From NCBI GenBank assembly GCA_017464345.1, contig JAFUAH010000015.1, forward strand, positions 1 through 64,000: a DNA stretch of 64,000 nt, read 5' to 3'. The notes beneath the pieces are model-generated. The model searched no databases. It saw only the letters and a list, made by a program, of their open reading frames with translations, and was not told where the DNA came from. Source of the stretch: Bacteroidaceae bacterium. GTDB lineage: Bacteria > Bacteroidota > Bacteroidia > Bacteroidales > Bacteroidaceae. Both the position numbers and the translations under genes were made by a program. Position 1 is the first letter of the stretch; every line of letters begins with the position of its first letter. Positions 17,108-26,854 of this stretch are shown here, piece after piece.

Positions 17108-18232
17108 TTAGAGTTCAAGTATGGGACCATCTACATCGTTCCAGGGAGTCAGGTTGCCCTTGACCTCGATGGCACGCGGACCGTGAACAATGACGCGAAC
17201 GGTGTAGGAGTTGCCACGCAGAAAACCACCGGCAGTGCTGAGCATGAGGGGAATCTCACTCACGTGCTCTTCGCCGTTGGCATCTATCAGAGCCACTCTC
17301 ACCACATACTGGTTGGCAGGGTAGAGCATGATGCTCTCGCCAATCTGCAGAGGATCTTCCGTGTGAGCAGGCACCTGGGTCAGTGCGAAGGGTTCACCCG
17401 TCTCATCACACAGAGACAGGGTGTCAGTGACTTCGTCGCGCAGTGTCAGGCGGCGTGCGTAGTCGGGGTTACTGTTCTCTGCATTGTCGAACTCGGCAAT
17501 CAGTACGTCCAGATTGGTGTACACGTCACACAGCTTGATGGACTTCACCTGCATATTCTCGGCTTCCGTATAGTCGCCGGAGCCTACGTAGCTTTCGCCG
17601 GGCTCAGCAGTGAAGACCAGACGGGTGAGCAGGTGCTTCAGATCCAGCGTGGGGTCTACGGCTGATGTGCCATAGGTGCGATAGTACTTGGCGCTGTAAG
17701 CATAATCCTCGTCGCTGGTGGCACGTCCCCAGATGAGGTCGTTGGTTCCGTCGATAGTGTAGTGTGCGGTCACACTGTTATTCGTGCGGGTCAAGTCCTC
17801 GGTGTAGGGATAGTAGCCGTAGAAGTCGTAGGAATAGAACTGCGTGATAGGATAGAAATAGATGCCCTCCCAGGTGATGTCGCCGTTCTCCATACGAGCC
17901 AGTACATTGTCCATCAGGCAGTCACTCCAGTTGTGGGTGTTGTTCCACCACTGGATGTCGCCAGCCGACTCATTCACACCCTGCTTGTCACGGGCCAGGG
18001 AGAAGATGCCCATCCGGTCCAGAACGGCCCGGGGGTCGGTCTCGTTGCCCTCAACTGCAGCACGAGTGGTAGCCGATACTGCGGTGGAGCCATGCAGGCG
18101 CACGGGGTACTCGCTGTTGCCGGGCACGTACTCCGAAGTCTCGTTCAATGCTGTTGTCGTGACATCATCGGAAGCACAACTGGCCAGCAGCAGCATTCCC
18201 AGTGCTAAAGTGCTTAAACTTTTAATATTCAT
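17108..18232 (-). CDS. Fimbrillin-family lipoprotein
   Basis: 374 aa; lipobox LLLASC at residues ~15-20. A short propeptide leads to TTRAAVEG, an Arg site of the kind used for maturation of FimA/Mfa1-type fimbrillins. The rest is two beta-sandwich domains with a late TVRVIVHGPRAIEVKGNLTPW segment typical of fimbrillin C-terminal domains. Probably a pilus subunit, either minor or major. Confidence 0.75.
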   Translation of the reverse strand: MNIKSLSTLALGMLLLASCASDDVTTTALNETSEYVPGNSEYPVRLHGSTAVSATTRAAVEGNETDPRAVLDRMGIFSLARDKQGVNESAGDIQWWNNTHNWSDCLMDNVLARMENGDITWEGIYFYPITQFYSYDFYGYYPYTEDLTRTNNSVTAHYTIDGTNDLIWGRATSDEDYAYSAKYYRTYGTSAVDPTLDLKHLLTRLVFTAEPGESYVGSGDYTEAENMQVKSIKLCDVYTNLDVLIAEFDNAENSNPDYARRLTLRDEVTDTLSLCDETGEPFALTQVPAHTEDPLQIGESIMLYPANQYVVRVALIDANGEEHVSEIPLMLSTAGGFLRGNSYTVRVIVHGPRAIEVKGNLTPWNDVDGPILEL

Positions 18233-18249
18233 AGCGTGTATGCTTTAGT

Positions 18250-19524
18250 TTAGTTTTCAGTGTTCAGGGGCTCTACCTCATCGCCTTCACCCCAAGCCTC
18301 AAGGCTAGCCTTTAGCTCAACCTCGTGCAGACCATAGACGGTAATAGCTACGTGGTAAGACTTGGCACGCTGGAATTTGCCACCGTTGGTCAGCTTAACC
18401 TTCAGAGGTACCGAGTGAGTCATCGGAGTCAGAATGGGAGTTACACCATCAGCTTCTACACCAGTTTGTGCCAACTGTGAGAGGTGGAGCACGATGTCGT
18501 ACTCGGTCTCATTGGGCTTTACATAGAAACCATCAGCATAGTCACCACCGGCCTGAGTAACAGTGCCGTTTGCACCTACTTGGAAAGGAACCATTGCAAT
18601 CATAGCGGGCTTTCCACCAACCAACGTAGCGGCAGCAGCAGCAGGATCCTTCTGCATCAGCGTCATGTCTACAAGAGGTTCGTCCTTCCAAGTGATAAGT
18701 TGGTCAATGTCATAGCCGTCCTCATCCTGTACGGCAACGGTCAGTGTACCTGTGGCCTGGGCTGCGATGGTGATGGCATCTACCTGCAACTGAGTAGCAA
18801 CATTCTGGTCGTCACCAGACTTCACCTCGAAGGTGAAACGGCTGAGCAGGTGCTTCATGTCGATTCTGGGTACAATGTTGTAGGGATCACGTGCAGAGGT
18901 GCCAGAGTAGCCACGCTTGTCATAGCCATTGTTAGTTGCACCGTCTGCATAGTTCGTAGCCTTGCCGGCCATGATGTCCTGAGAACCGTTGAGGGTGAAG
19001 TCCAGCGTAATGTCTGTTTCTCCAACTGTCAGGTTAGGATTGTTGTCTGCATCCAGACCTGTAGCAGCATCGTCGATGTAGTAACCGAAGAAGTCGCTCC
19101 GGGTGTCCAGCGGATAATACTTCAGGGCGTTGCCAGTGAACTGCTTATAGTTCAGAGCAAAGACACCAGCTTCGCCTGTAGCCTCGGGGCGGCAGAAGAA
19201 GGAGTTGTCGAACTGAGTACCCAGTGCACCACCGCAAGTACTGTAAGTCCAAGGATGAAGGTCACCACCTGTGACATCCATCATCAGAACGTAGATGTTC
19301 TCGTACTGGAAATCGTTAGTACCACCTTCGAGATCACCGACGATACCAGTACCACGAGTCTCAGTGACGCTGGCAGAGGCAGTGTTCAGACTCAGATTAA
19401 CGGGTACAAGCCCCTGAGCCTGTGCCTCGGCGTCCAGTTGCTGAGCCAGAGTCAGCGTGTCGTCAGACGAGCAACTGCTCATTGCAGCAGCTACGATAGC
19501 TGCCAAAAACAAACTTTTTTTCAT
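18250..19524 (-). CDS. Fimbrillin-family lipoprotein, candidate major subunit
   Basis: 424 aa; signal peptide with lipobox (AMSSC, cysteine ~18), then TETRGTGIVGDL as a probable Arg processing site. The C-terminal YHVAITVYGLHEVELKASLEAW matches the fimbrillin pattern seen in the neighbouring gene. Codon use is noticeably less G/C-biased than neighbours, compatible with a highly expressed or fast-evolving surface subunit. It is 17 nt upstream of the 17108 fimbrillin. Confidence 0.75.
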   Translation of the reverse strand: MKKSLFLAAIVAAAMSSCSSDDTLTLAQQLDAEAQAQGLVPVNLSLNTASASVTETRGTGIVGDLEGGTNDFQYENIYVLMMDVTGGDLHPWTYSTCGGALGTQFDNSFFCRPEATGEAGVFALNYKQFTGNALKYYPLDTRSDFFGYYIDDAATGLDADNNPNLTVGETDITLDFTLNGSQDIMAGKATNYADGATNNGYDKRGYSGTSARDPYNIVPRIDMKHLLSRFTFEVKSGDDQNVATQLQVDAITIAAQATGTLTVAVQDEDGYDIDQLITWKDEPLVDMTLMQKDPAAAAATLVGGKPAMIAMVPFQVGANGTVTQAGGDYADGFYVKPNETEYDIVLHLSQLAQTGVEADGVTPILTPMTHSVPLKVKLTNGGKFQRAKSYHVAITVYGLHEVELKASLEAWGEGDEVEPLNTEN

Positions 19525-19567
19525 AGGTTTAATTGTTTAAGTGAAACATAAAAAAGTTATTAATCTC

Positions 19568-21013
19568 TTATTTTTTTTCTTTATTTACGGTATTATCTTC
19601 ATCCTGTTGTAGGGAGATGTCCTCATCGTGTTTCTTCCATCCTTCGCCTGTGATGGCTTCAATGGATATTTGTTCGGGTCCCCATACTTTTATAAGTATT
19701 GTATATTTGCCTCCTGGTCTGAATGGTTCGCCACTGGCTAATTTTAAAGAAGTTGGATTTCGTCCGTTATTTAGAGAGTTTCGGCGTGTCTGTGGGATAT
19801 TTAGTACCCATTTGCCTGTAGAATCTTGTTCGATGAACATATACTTATAACCAAAAGCAATGCTGATGGAGTCTACGGCAGGTAGTATAATGGAGTCGCA
19901 CAGCGTGACTGGCATTTCCGTTCCTATCTGGTGGTGAGGTATGCTAAGGTCAATGATGAGTGAATCATAGAGTTCCTTCCAGAGTTCAGACCATTCCACG
20001 TGATAGCCCAAAGAATCCAAATGCTGCAGATAGGGTTCATCGCCCTTCAACTCCTGTTGTTTTATGTTGGGATAAAATTCGCGGAGGTTACTTTTGTCCC
20101 AGTGCATAACCTCATGATTAGCCACGGCTGCATTGTAAGTTTCCTTACTGTCCCAAGTATTTTTAGCCACGGTCATCGTCCCTTTATATGGAGCCTTGAT
20201 AATCAGTGTATCTAGAATTACTTGAAGGAAAGAATAAGTTTTGTTCTCATTCGTACTGCGCAAACCTTGCACTTTCACGTCGAACATGGCCATCTGGTGA
20301 GTTAGGTGGAACTGCGGATGCACGCCCCGGTTGCCAGAGGTGGCACTGTAGAGGTAGTTGCGTCCGTTGTCGTTCTCGCTGTTGAAGAGCTTGGTATCGT
20401 CATTGTTTGGCATACGGGCGAAGAGGGTCTGCAGTTCCTCGTCGGTGTGATATGCAAAACCGTGCATGATGTCCTGATAGCCATTGATGGAATCGATGGT
20501 CAGAGTGACTTCATCCTTGGTGGCAGAGAGTTTACTGGGAATGTCGTGCGTGGCATCGTCCACATGGAAAGTGAAGAACTGATAGCGGCGGTTGCGGAAG
20601 TTTGTATAGTAACGGTGCACCTGTTGTGTGGGTGCATTGTTGTCATAGAAGCGGACGGTGCCCTGTGCATCCAGGATACGCATAAGTTGATTCCACAAGG
20701 CGTGATTACTCTGGTTTGAAAAGTCGTGGTCGTGGACGAACGAATTTTCGGTCAGCAGTCCGAAGGTGTAGAAGTTAGCCTGTTTCCAGTGCTCGGCATC
20801 GAGGCTCCACCGCTCGAAGGCTCCCGTGCTGCGAGTGCTGGATAGGCTGACGTTGAGGCTCTGTCTGCCCACGGCAGGCAAGAGCTCCACGGACACGGGG
20901 TCTATGTAGTCTGCGCCAGCCAGTTCCTCCTGGTCGCTGCAACTCACCATTTGGAGGCAAGCCACTGCCAGCATGGCAAGTATGAATGGGGTCTTATTCT
21001 TCATCAGTTGCAT
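19568..21013 (-). CDS. Fimbrillin-like lipoprotein, paralog 3 of the tandem set
   Basis: 481 aa; lipoprotein signal (LQMVSC). STRSTGAFERWSLDAEHW marks the start of the mature part and is shared with the 21035 (TRSTGPFERWSLDQAHW) and 22429 (SRGTGIFHDWYYDADHW) products. All three also share a MHGFAYHTD or similar segment and a late KYTI(L)IKVWGPEQIS-type strand. Probably a minor or tip fimbrial component. Confidence 0.7.
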   Translation of the reverse strand: MQLMKNKTPFILAMLAVACLQMVSCSDQEELAGADYIDPVSVELLPAVGRQSLNVSLSSTRSTGAFERWSLDAEHWKQANFYTFGLLTENSFVHDHDFSNQSNHALWNQLMRILDAQGTVRFYDNNAPTQQVHRYYTNFRNRRYQFFTFHVDDATHDIPSKLSATKDEVTLTIDSINGYQDIMHGFAYHTDEELQTLFARMPNNDDTKLFNSENDNGRNYLYSATSGNRGVHPQFHLTHQMAMFDVKVQGLRSTNENKTYSFLQVILDTLIIKAPYKGTMTVAKNTWDSKETYNAAVANHEVMHWDKSNLREFYPNIKQQELKGDEPYLQHLDSLGYHVEWSELWKELYDSLIIDLSIPHHQIGTEMPVTLCDSIILPAVDSISIAFGYKYMFIEQDSTGKWVLNIPQTRRNSLNNGRNPTSLKLASGEPFRPGGKYTILIKVWGPEQISIEAITGEGWKKHDEDISLQQDEDNTVNKEKK

Positions 21014-21034
21014 ATCGTGTGTATAGGGAGTGCA

Positions 21035-22432
21035 TCAGTCGTGAATGTCGAATGGATTGTCGGAGTTCTCGTCAGTCCACTGTTCCTCGTCCAGTCCGGC
21101 CACGGTTGCGGTTATTTCCTCGGGACCGTATATCTTGATGAGTACGGTGTACTGGCCGCCAGCCTTGAAGCGAACGGGCTGCCCGCTCGTGTCGCGCGGC
21201 ATTAGGCGCGTGGAGTTCTGCCACTGATTTGTGGCGGCATTGGTAGATTTCGCATCCACAGTCCATGTCCGTGTGGCACCGTCCCAGTGGGCAAAAATGT
21301 AGCGGTAGTAGACGTGGATGGATACCCCTTCCTCGGCTGCCGGAAGCAGGGCGGCCTGACACAAAGGAGTGGGCAGCGTGTCACAGATTTGGTGGTAAAC
21401 CATACCAGAGGTGATGATACCGAGATCCTGCAGCGAATCTTGCAGGATACTATAGTCCACACCGGGCAGGCAACCACCATCGGTTAGCGTGGTGTGTGGG
21501 ATGAGTTCCAACTGATAGTCCGTGCTGTCGGTGCCCCAGGTGAGTATGTTCTGTGCCTCCACAGCCTGATTGTAGGTGATGCTGTCAGTCCACTGGTCAT
21601 CGGCGATGGTCAGGGTGCCACGGGCGGGAGCTTTGATAACCACGCTGTCCACGAGTACCTGCAGAAAGCTGTACTTTTCATTGGCCCCCTTCATGCCCTG
21701 CACCTGGACGTCGAAGCGTGATAGTAAGTGATGGAGATGGAAGCGTGGGTGTATGCCACGGTTACCAGACATGCCACTATAGAGATATTCGCGTCCGCCA
21801 CGGCTCTCGGGCGTGGTGGTGAAGTTGGTCTTGTTTTCGCCGTCAGGCATGTTGTCTATCAGTGCCTGCAGTTCGTTGTCGGTGTGATAGGCAAAACCAT
21901 GCATGATATCCTGATGGCCGTTGATGGTGAGGCTGGCCGTAATCTTGTCGGTGGACGGATTGAGGGACAGCACTGCATCGTCTGCATGGTAAGTGAAGAA
22001 CTTATAGCGTCGTGCACGCCAGTTGCTGTAGTAGCGGAAGACCTCTTGTGTGGGGGCGTCGTTGTCGTAGAAGCGGACATTACCCTGTGCATCTTGGATG
22101 CGCATGAGCTGATTCCACATGACGTCGCTTGTACGGAAGTTCAGTTCACCGGCCTCTACGCCGCCGATGGTGTTTCGGGTCTGCAGGGCAAAGGTGTAGA
22201 AGTCAGCGGCCTGCCAATGAGCCTGGTCGAGGCTCCAGCGCTCGAAGGGCCCCGTACTGCGGGTTTCGATGCTGACGTCGAAGTCCTGGCCTCCTGCCGA
22301 GGGCAGAATCCGGACGGGGGGGGTTTCGTAGACCTCCTGAGCCGGGACGGTAAGGTCTTCCGACTGGCTGCACGAGACGGCCAGTCCGACGGCCAGTGGC
22401 AGCATGAGGTATGTCTGTATCTTCTTCATCAT
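21035..22432 (-). CDS. Fimbrillin-like lipoprotein, paralog 2 of the tandem set
   Basis: 465 aa; lipobox LAVSC at residue ~21. Mature start ETRSTGPFERWSLDQ; GHQDIMHGFAYHTDNELQ and the RGIHPRFHLHHLLSRFDVQVQG core are nearly identical in layout to the 19568 product. Its start overlaps the end of the 22429 gene by 4 nt (ATGA), so translation is probably coupled. Confidence 0.7.
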   Translation of the reverse strand: MMKKIQTYLMLPLAVGLAVSCSQSEDLTVPAQEVYETPPVRILPSAGGQDFDVSIETRSTGPFERWSLDQAHWQAADFYTFALQTRNTIGGVEAGELNFRTSDVMWNQLMRIQDAQGNVRFYDNDAPTQEVFRYYSNWRARRYKFFTYHADDAVLSLNPSTDKITASLTINGHQDIMHGFAYHTDNELQALIDNMPDGENKTNFTTTPESRGGREYLYSGMSGNRGIHPRFHLHHLLSRFDVQVQGMKGANEKYSFLQVLVDSVVIKAPARGTLTIADDQWTDSITYNQAVEAQNILTWGTDSTDYQLELIPHTTLTDGGCLPGVDYSILQDSLQDLGIITSGMVYHQICDTLPTPLCQAALLPAAEEGVSIHVYYRYIFAHWDGATRTWTVDAKSTNAATNQWQNSTRLMPRDTSGQPVRFKAGGQYTVLIKIYGPEEITATVAGLDEEQWTDENSDNPFDIHD

Positions 22433-23937
22433 AAACGTGTATGTTCTTTGCTATTGTGTTTCTGAGGGCGTTGGCGTCGTGGGGCACGGTCTTGGTCGTT
22501 ACCGAACTGGAAGGGGTCGTCGGAGTTCTCGTCGGTCCACTGTTCGCTGTCAAGGTCGGCTACGTTGGCCGAAATACGTCCGTCGCCGTAGATGTAGATA
22601 GTGATCGTATACTTGTGTCCGGCCTCAAATGCCTTGGGGCGTCCCTGTTCGTCACGCAGGGAGAGAGTGGTTTTAGAGGCAATGGGGTAGTAGTACTGGC
22701 CTTCTATCTGCATCAGGTGCTTGCCGTCGGGGGTAATATTCAGACGTCGGCCGCTGAGTGAGACCTCATAGGTGGACTGTGGCGGCAGCAGCCAGGCCAT
22801 GGAACAGAGGCTGTCTCGCACGTCGTTGCCGGCGCGGTAGAAGGAGTAAGTATCTGCTGGGAACTGTTCGGCCCACTCGCGTCCGATGGTGCTGTAGTCA
22901 TACAGGGGAGCATGGGTGCGGCTGTAGTCGCTGTTGGCGATGTTGTTGTTGTAGCGGATGTCGGGCAGATAGGTACCGATGGCATTGCTGGTGAGCAGGG
23001 GCATGGGCAGGGCGAGGTCCTGCAAATAAGAGGCTTCGGTCCATGTGTCTTTGGCCACGGTCAGAGTAACATCCTTGGGAGCCTGGATAGAGAGTTGGTC
23101 GAAGAGAATGTTCAGGAAAGGGGCCTCCCACTGGCTCTCGGGCACATCCTCTTTGACCGTGGGCACGCCTTGGATATGGAACTCGAATTGGCAGAGCAGG
23201 TGGTGGAGGTGGAAGATGGGGTTGATGCCTCGGCTGGCGGAGAGTCCACTGTAGATGTAGCGCCGTTCACCGTTCGGATTGCCATAGCTGTCCAGGTTGC
23301 CTTCACGCAATTTCACGGAAGCCCCATCGGCATAGAGTGAGGTCAGCGTGCTCTTCAGTAGACTGTCAGTATGATAGGCATAACTATGGATGAGGTCGGT
23401 GGTACCGTCCAGGGTCAGGCGTGCCGTCAGGGTGTTCTGAGTACGATCATAGGTGGGTGTCAAGTCGTCGCAGAAGAAAGTATAGAAACTGTACTTGCTC
23501 TCATGATTGCTGCCTCCGAGATAGAAGCGCTCGACGTACGTCTCCAGTTGGCTGGGGGCCGGGCCTTCGCAGAACTTCACATTGCCCTGTCCGTCCACGA
23601 GTACAGTGGTCTGGTCGTTGAGCAGACACTGGGGCGTGGTCAGTCGGGTGTAGTCGGAACCGCTTCCCGAAAGGTAGGCAAAAGTGTGGAAGGGAGCGTG
23701 AGTCCAATGGTCGGCATCGTAGTACCAGTCGTGGAAGATGCCTGTACCGCGCGATACCACGCTATAGGAGGGGTCGGAGAAGGAGGGCAGAATGGGGATG
23801 TCCGAAGCCTCGCCTTCGCCGTTCTCTACGGCCTGGTCCAGGGGCACGTCTTCCAGGATGCGGGGATAGCGATCCTCAATACAGCTGTTCAGTGTAAGGA
23901 TTACTATTATATAATATAATAAGGTATGTGCCTTCAT
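22429..23937 (-). CDS. Fimbrillin-like lipoprotein, paralog 1 of the tandem set
   Basis: 502 aa; lipoprotein signal ending LNSC (cysteine ~19). Contains SRGTGIFHDWYYDADHWTHAPFHTF and RGINPIFHLHHLLCQFEFHIQG, aligning with the two downstream paralogs, and ends with a K/R-rich tail (RRQRPQKHNSK) that they lack. The most diverged of the three. Confidence 0.7.
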   Translation of the reverse strand: MKAHTLLYYIIVILTLNSCIEDRYPRILEDVPLDQAVENGEGEASDIPILPSFSDPSYSVVSRGTGIFHDWYYDADHWTHAPFHTFAYLSGSGSDYTRLTTPQCLLNDQTTVLVDGQGNVKFCEGPAPSQLETYVERFYLGGSNHESKYSFYTFFCDDLTPTYDRTQNTLTARLTLDGTTDLIHSYAYHTDSLLKSTLTSLYADGASVKLREGNLDSYGNPNGERRYIYSGLSASRGINPIFHLHHLLCQFEFHIQGVPTVKEDVPESQWEAPFLNILFDQLSIQAPKDVTLTVAKDTWTEASYLQDLALPMPLLTSNAIGTYLPDIRYNNNIANSDYSRTHAPLYDYSTIGREWAEQFPADTYSFYRAGNDVRDSLCSMAWLLPPQSTYEVSLSGRRLNITPDGKHLMQIEGQYYYPIASKTTLSLRDEQGRPKAFEAGHKYTITIYIYGDGRISANVADLDSEQWTDENSDDPFQFGNDQDRAPRRQRPQKHNSKEHTRL

Positions 23938-23967
23938 TGTGTATAGTCTGCTTGTCTCGTCGTTCGT

Positions 23968-25140
23968 TTAGAAGTCAATTCCTATATCGGTGTTGTCCAC
24001 CCACTTGTCCATGTTCACGTCATCCACAGCCTCTATCTTCTCATGAGTCAGTTGCATGACGTTCTCAATGACGAGGTTTATTTCGGACTTAGTCTGGCGG
24101 GCAAAACCGTCGGCATCATTCCACTTCAGCGAGGGAGTCTCGGTGAGGGTCTTATAGAGGTTGATGGCCCCCTCCAGAGTGCGGTAGTGCTTGCGTCCCT
24201 GGCTGTCACGGTAACTTATCGGGATGTTCACCTGCAGGATGCCTGGTCCCGTGCGCATCAGACTGTCTGGACTGCGTATGATGCCCGGTGCCAGTATGTC
24301 GCCCATCACCTCGTAGCGGCGCACGAGGGTGCTGTCTTTGCTGAAGGTGGGTTTGTAGAGCACTTTGTAGGTACGGTCGGTGAGCACTTCGCCATTGGCC
24401 ATACGAATGGAACGACACACTCCGCTCATGCAACAGGTGATGTCCTCGACGGTGATGTCGTTCTCCTTGGGCTCGATGGTAAACTTGATGTTCACCTTCT
24501 GCGTCAAGGGCTTTGGGGTGAAAGTGCATGTATAGACCTGGTTGCCAGTGACCTGCAGGGGAATGTCTACGTGTGACGACCCTGAATAGATGTGCATGCG
24601 GTCGGCCACCTTGATGTACCCGCTGTAGGGATTGCGGTCGCGCCAGGTGCGGAACTCCGGTTCCAGCTTGTCCAGTGAGTCATAGATGGAGTCGGAGATG
24701 AGGGCATTCATGATTTTGCTGGAATGAAGGTCGCCCCAGTTTGGCTTTCCTGTGGCATCGTCGGTAATGGAGAACTCGAAACCGTCTCCTGTGCTATTGA
24801 AGGCCAGCAAGTTATATTCTCCGCCACGCAGGTATAGCACGTCGCGCAGACTATCTATGGTAGTGAAATAGACAGAGTCGGCTGGCCCTACGGGGTAGAG
24901 CACCTTGCCCGTGTTGCCGGTGGGCAAGCTGGTGGTCTCGAAGACGTAGTGGGTCTCCTTCACCACGCGCACGGCCACGACGTTCATGTGTGGAGGGATG
25001 TCGGCATGGCTGGCTTCCCAGTTATAGTTGAACTGCACGCGAGCCTGATGGGGATGGTTGGCAGCGCAGTAGTCCACGTCTATCTGGCAGGCCGCAAGTG
25101 TGGCCAGTATGAAAAGGAAAAGTAGGGTCTTATGCTTCAT
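23968..25140 (-). CDS. DUF5119 lipoprotein (FimB/Mfa2-like)
   Basis: 390 aa; lipobox LAAC at ~residue 18. The N-terminal RVQFNYNWEASHADIPPHMNVVAVR and the GGEYNLLAFNSTGDGFEF region match the DUF5119 pattern, lipoproteins that anchor or cap fimbriae in Bacteroidales (family role from general knowledge). Start overlaps the stop of the DUF3575-type gene by 4 nt. Confidence 0.7.
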   Translation of the reverse strand: MKHKTLLFLFILATLAACQIDVDYCAANHPHQARVQFNYNWEASHADIPPHMNVVAVRVVKETHYVFETTSLPTGNTGKVLYPVGPADSVYFTTIDSLRDVLYLRGGEYNLLAFNSTGDGFEFSITDDATGKPNWGDLHSSKIMNALISDSIYDSLDKLEPEFRTWRDRNPYSGYIKVADRMHIYSGSSHVDIPLQVTGNQVYTCTFTPKPLTQKVNIKFTIEPKENDITVEDITCCMSGVCRSIRMANGEVLTDRTYKVLYKPTFSKDSTLVRRYEVMGDILAPGIIRSPDSLMRTGPGILQVNIPISYRDSQGRKHYRTLEGAINLYKTLTETPSLKWNDADGFARQTKSEINLVIENVMQLTHEKIEAVDDVNMDKWVDNTDIGIDF

Positions 25141-26852
25141 GATTCACCTCCTTCCTGAGGAGTATCGGTTTCTGGGGGAGCCGGGATTTTCGAATTATCC
25201 GGGTTATCCGGATTTTCTGGGTTGTTTTCTGGGGCTTGTTCGGGAGTGTCCGGGCTGTCTGGAGTATCTGGAGCTTCCGGAGTTTCTGAGGTTCCCGGGC
25301 TATCTGGGGTGCTCTCAGGAGCCTGGTCTTCTTTATCGGTTTGCTCGGGATTCTCGGCTTGCTTGGCTTTTTTAGCCTTCTTGCCTTCTTTCTCAGGCTT
25401 CTCAGGTTTTTCGGTCTTCTTAACTTTCTTGGCCTCCTTTTCGGCCTGCTGGCGGGCGGCAATACGCTCGGGGAAGAATTTGGCTTCCAGTACAGAGTCG
25501 AGACCATGGAAGACGACGGTGCTGTCGATGAGGATGGCATTGGCCAGACGACGGCGGTGGTACTTGTCCCAGAAGGTGATGGAGTCGTTCATGACGGACA
25601 TCTTGCTCTGGATGTCGGTCATGCGTGTCTGCATGTGTTCGATGGAGTCCTTCATCTCAGATATGCGCTTGTCGCGCCGTTCCTCAAACCTCTGTACCTT
25701 GGCCATATAGTCGTCCACGATGGAGAGGTCTACCTTGTGGCTGATGGAGCGGAAACGATAGACGAGGGCAATGTGTATGTCCTCGCAAACAGGGTATTTC
25801 ACAAAGCGGAACTTGGCACCGCCTTGATTGGTGGGCACAAAGCAGCGAAATTCTTCGTCAAAGCGGTACTTGTCGTTACGGGCTATCTTCAGTCCCAGGC
25901 TCACACCCAAGTCGAGATCCAGTCCGCCTTCGTGGGGGTAGCGATTAGGCAGAATGGGGATGCTCCAACCTGCCACGGCACCGATGCCAAGGCCGGAGCC
26001 CTGATTGCCCTTGCCCTGGATGCACAGGGAGTGCTTACTCATCATACCGTAGAAGCCCAGATAGTAGGCCCGCCAGTTACGGGGCTGTGTGACGGTGCGT
26101 GTGGACAGGCGGCGGCGCACCTTGTGGTAGTGGTTGTACCACCACCCTCGGTTGGGGTCGCCGTTGTAGAAGTGGCCGTTAGCTGCCACACTGTCCTCGT
26201 GGGTGACGTAGAAAGAGTCGATGCGTTCTGCCTTCACGCCTGGGAACTCCACGACGCGCATCTTCTCTTGTTCCTTACTCAGTTTCTTGCCGGGATTATT
26301 TGAGGTGCTGTATCCGGATTCGGGCAGTTCTATTCTCGTTTCCGGGAACTCCATGGCACGCCTGTTGCTGGGCTTATGTAGGTAGATACGTTTGTATTCG
26401 GAGTAGGTGCGCTTGGCACCGATATTGCCCGTTCGCCAGTATTTGCGGAACTCTCCGCGCACCTGCATATAGTTGAATATCATCTTGGAGCCGACGGACT
26501 GCTTGCCGTTGCCGTTGAACTTGCCGAAGAGCAGCAGTGAGCGCCGGTTGCGGTTGCCCTTCTCCAGATCCAGTTCCAGACCGAGGTTGGGCAGCGTGAG
26601 AACCCAGTCCACCAGATTGGTGTGGATGGAGATGCGTTTCCAGAAGTTGTCTTTCACTTGCAGTTCCTTTCGCAAGTATGTGGAGTCGATGACGGGCTTA
26701 TGTGCTCGGAAGATGGAGTCGGCGCGACTGCTGATAGTCGTTGTAGTTGGTCGGGTCATCCCCGTGCTGTCGGCCTCCACCTGACCGTAGGCCCGCATCG
26801 CAGGGAATGACAGCAGTATTATTATAATATATGTATATAGTCGGTATTTCAT
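25137..26852 (-). CDS. DUF3575-type barrel protein with long charged tail
   Basis: 571 aa with a signal peptide (MRAYGQ). The central part has barrel-like strands with LVDWVLTLPNLGLELDLEKGNRNRRS, as in DUF3575 proteins. From about residue 370 there is a predicted coiled coil, then a lysine-rich block (KKVKKTEKPEKPEKEGKKAKKAK) and an acidic P/D/E/T/S-rich tail to the C-terminus. The tail looks disordered and could span the periplasm or bind peptidoglycan (inference). Confidence 0.65.
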   Translation of the reverse strand: MKYRLYTYIIIILLSFPAMRAYGQVEADSTGMTRPTTTTISSRADSIFRAHKPVIDSTYLRKELQVKDNFWKRISIHTNLVDWVLTLPNLGLELDLEKGNRNRRSLLLFGKFNGNGKQSVGSKMIFNYMQVRGEFRKYWRTGNIGAKRTYSEYKRIYLHKPSNRRAMEFPETRIELPESGYSTSNNPGKKLSKEQEKMRVVEFPGVKAERIDSFYVTHEDSVAANGHFYNGDPNRGWWYNHYHKVRRRLSTRTVTQPRNWRAYYLGFYGMMSKHSLCIQGKGNQGSGLGIGAVAGWSIPILPNRYPHEGGLDLDLGVSLGLKIARNDKYRFDEEFRCFVPTNQGGAKFRFVKYPVCEDIHIALVYRFRSISHKVDLSIVDDYMAKVQRFEERRDKRISEMKDSIEHMQTRMTDIQSKMSVMNDSITFWDKYHRRRLANAILIDSTVVFHGLDSVLEAKFFPERIAARQQAEKEAKKVKKTEKPEKPEKEGKKAKKAKQAENPEQTDKEDQAPESTPDSPGTSETPEAPDTPDSPDTPEQAPENNPENPDNPDNSKIPAPPETDTPQEGGES

Positions 26853-26854
26853 CC

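Noticed and set aside
25150-25450. Extra open frames over the lysine/proline-rich tail of the 25137 gene
   Set aside because: Low-complexity coding sequence gives open frames in other phases; the signal peptide, barrel and overlap with neighbours support only the 25137-26852 frame.
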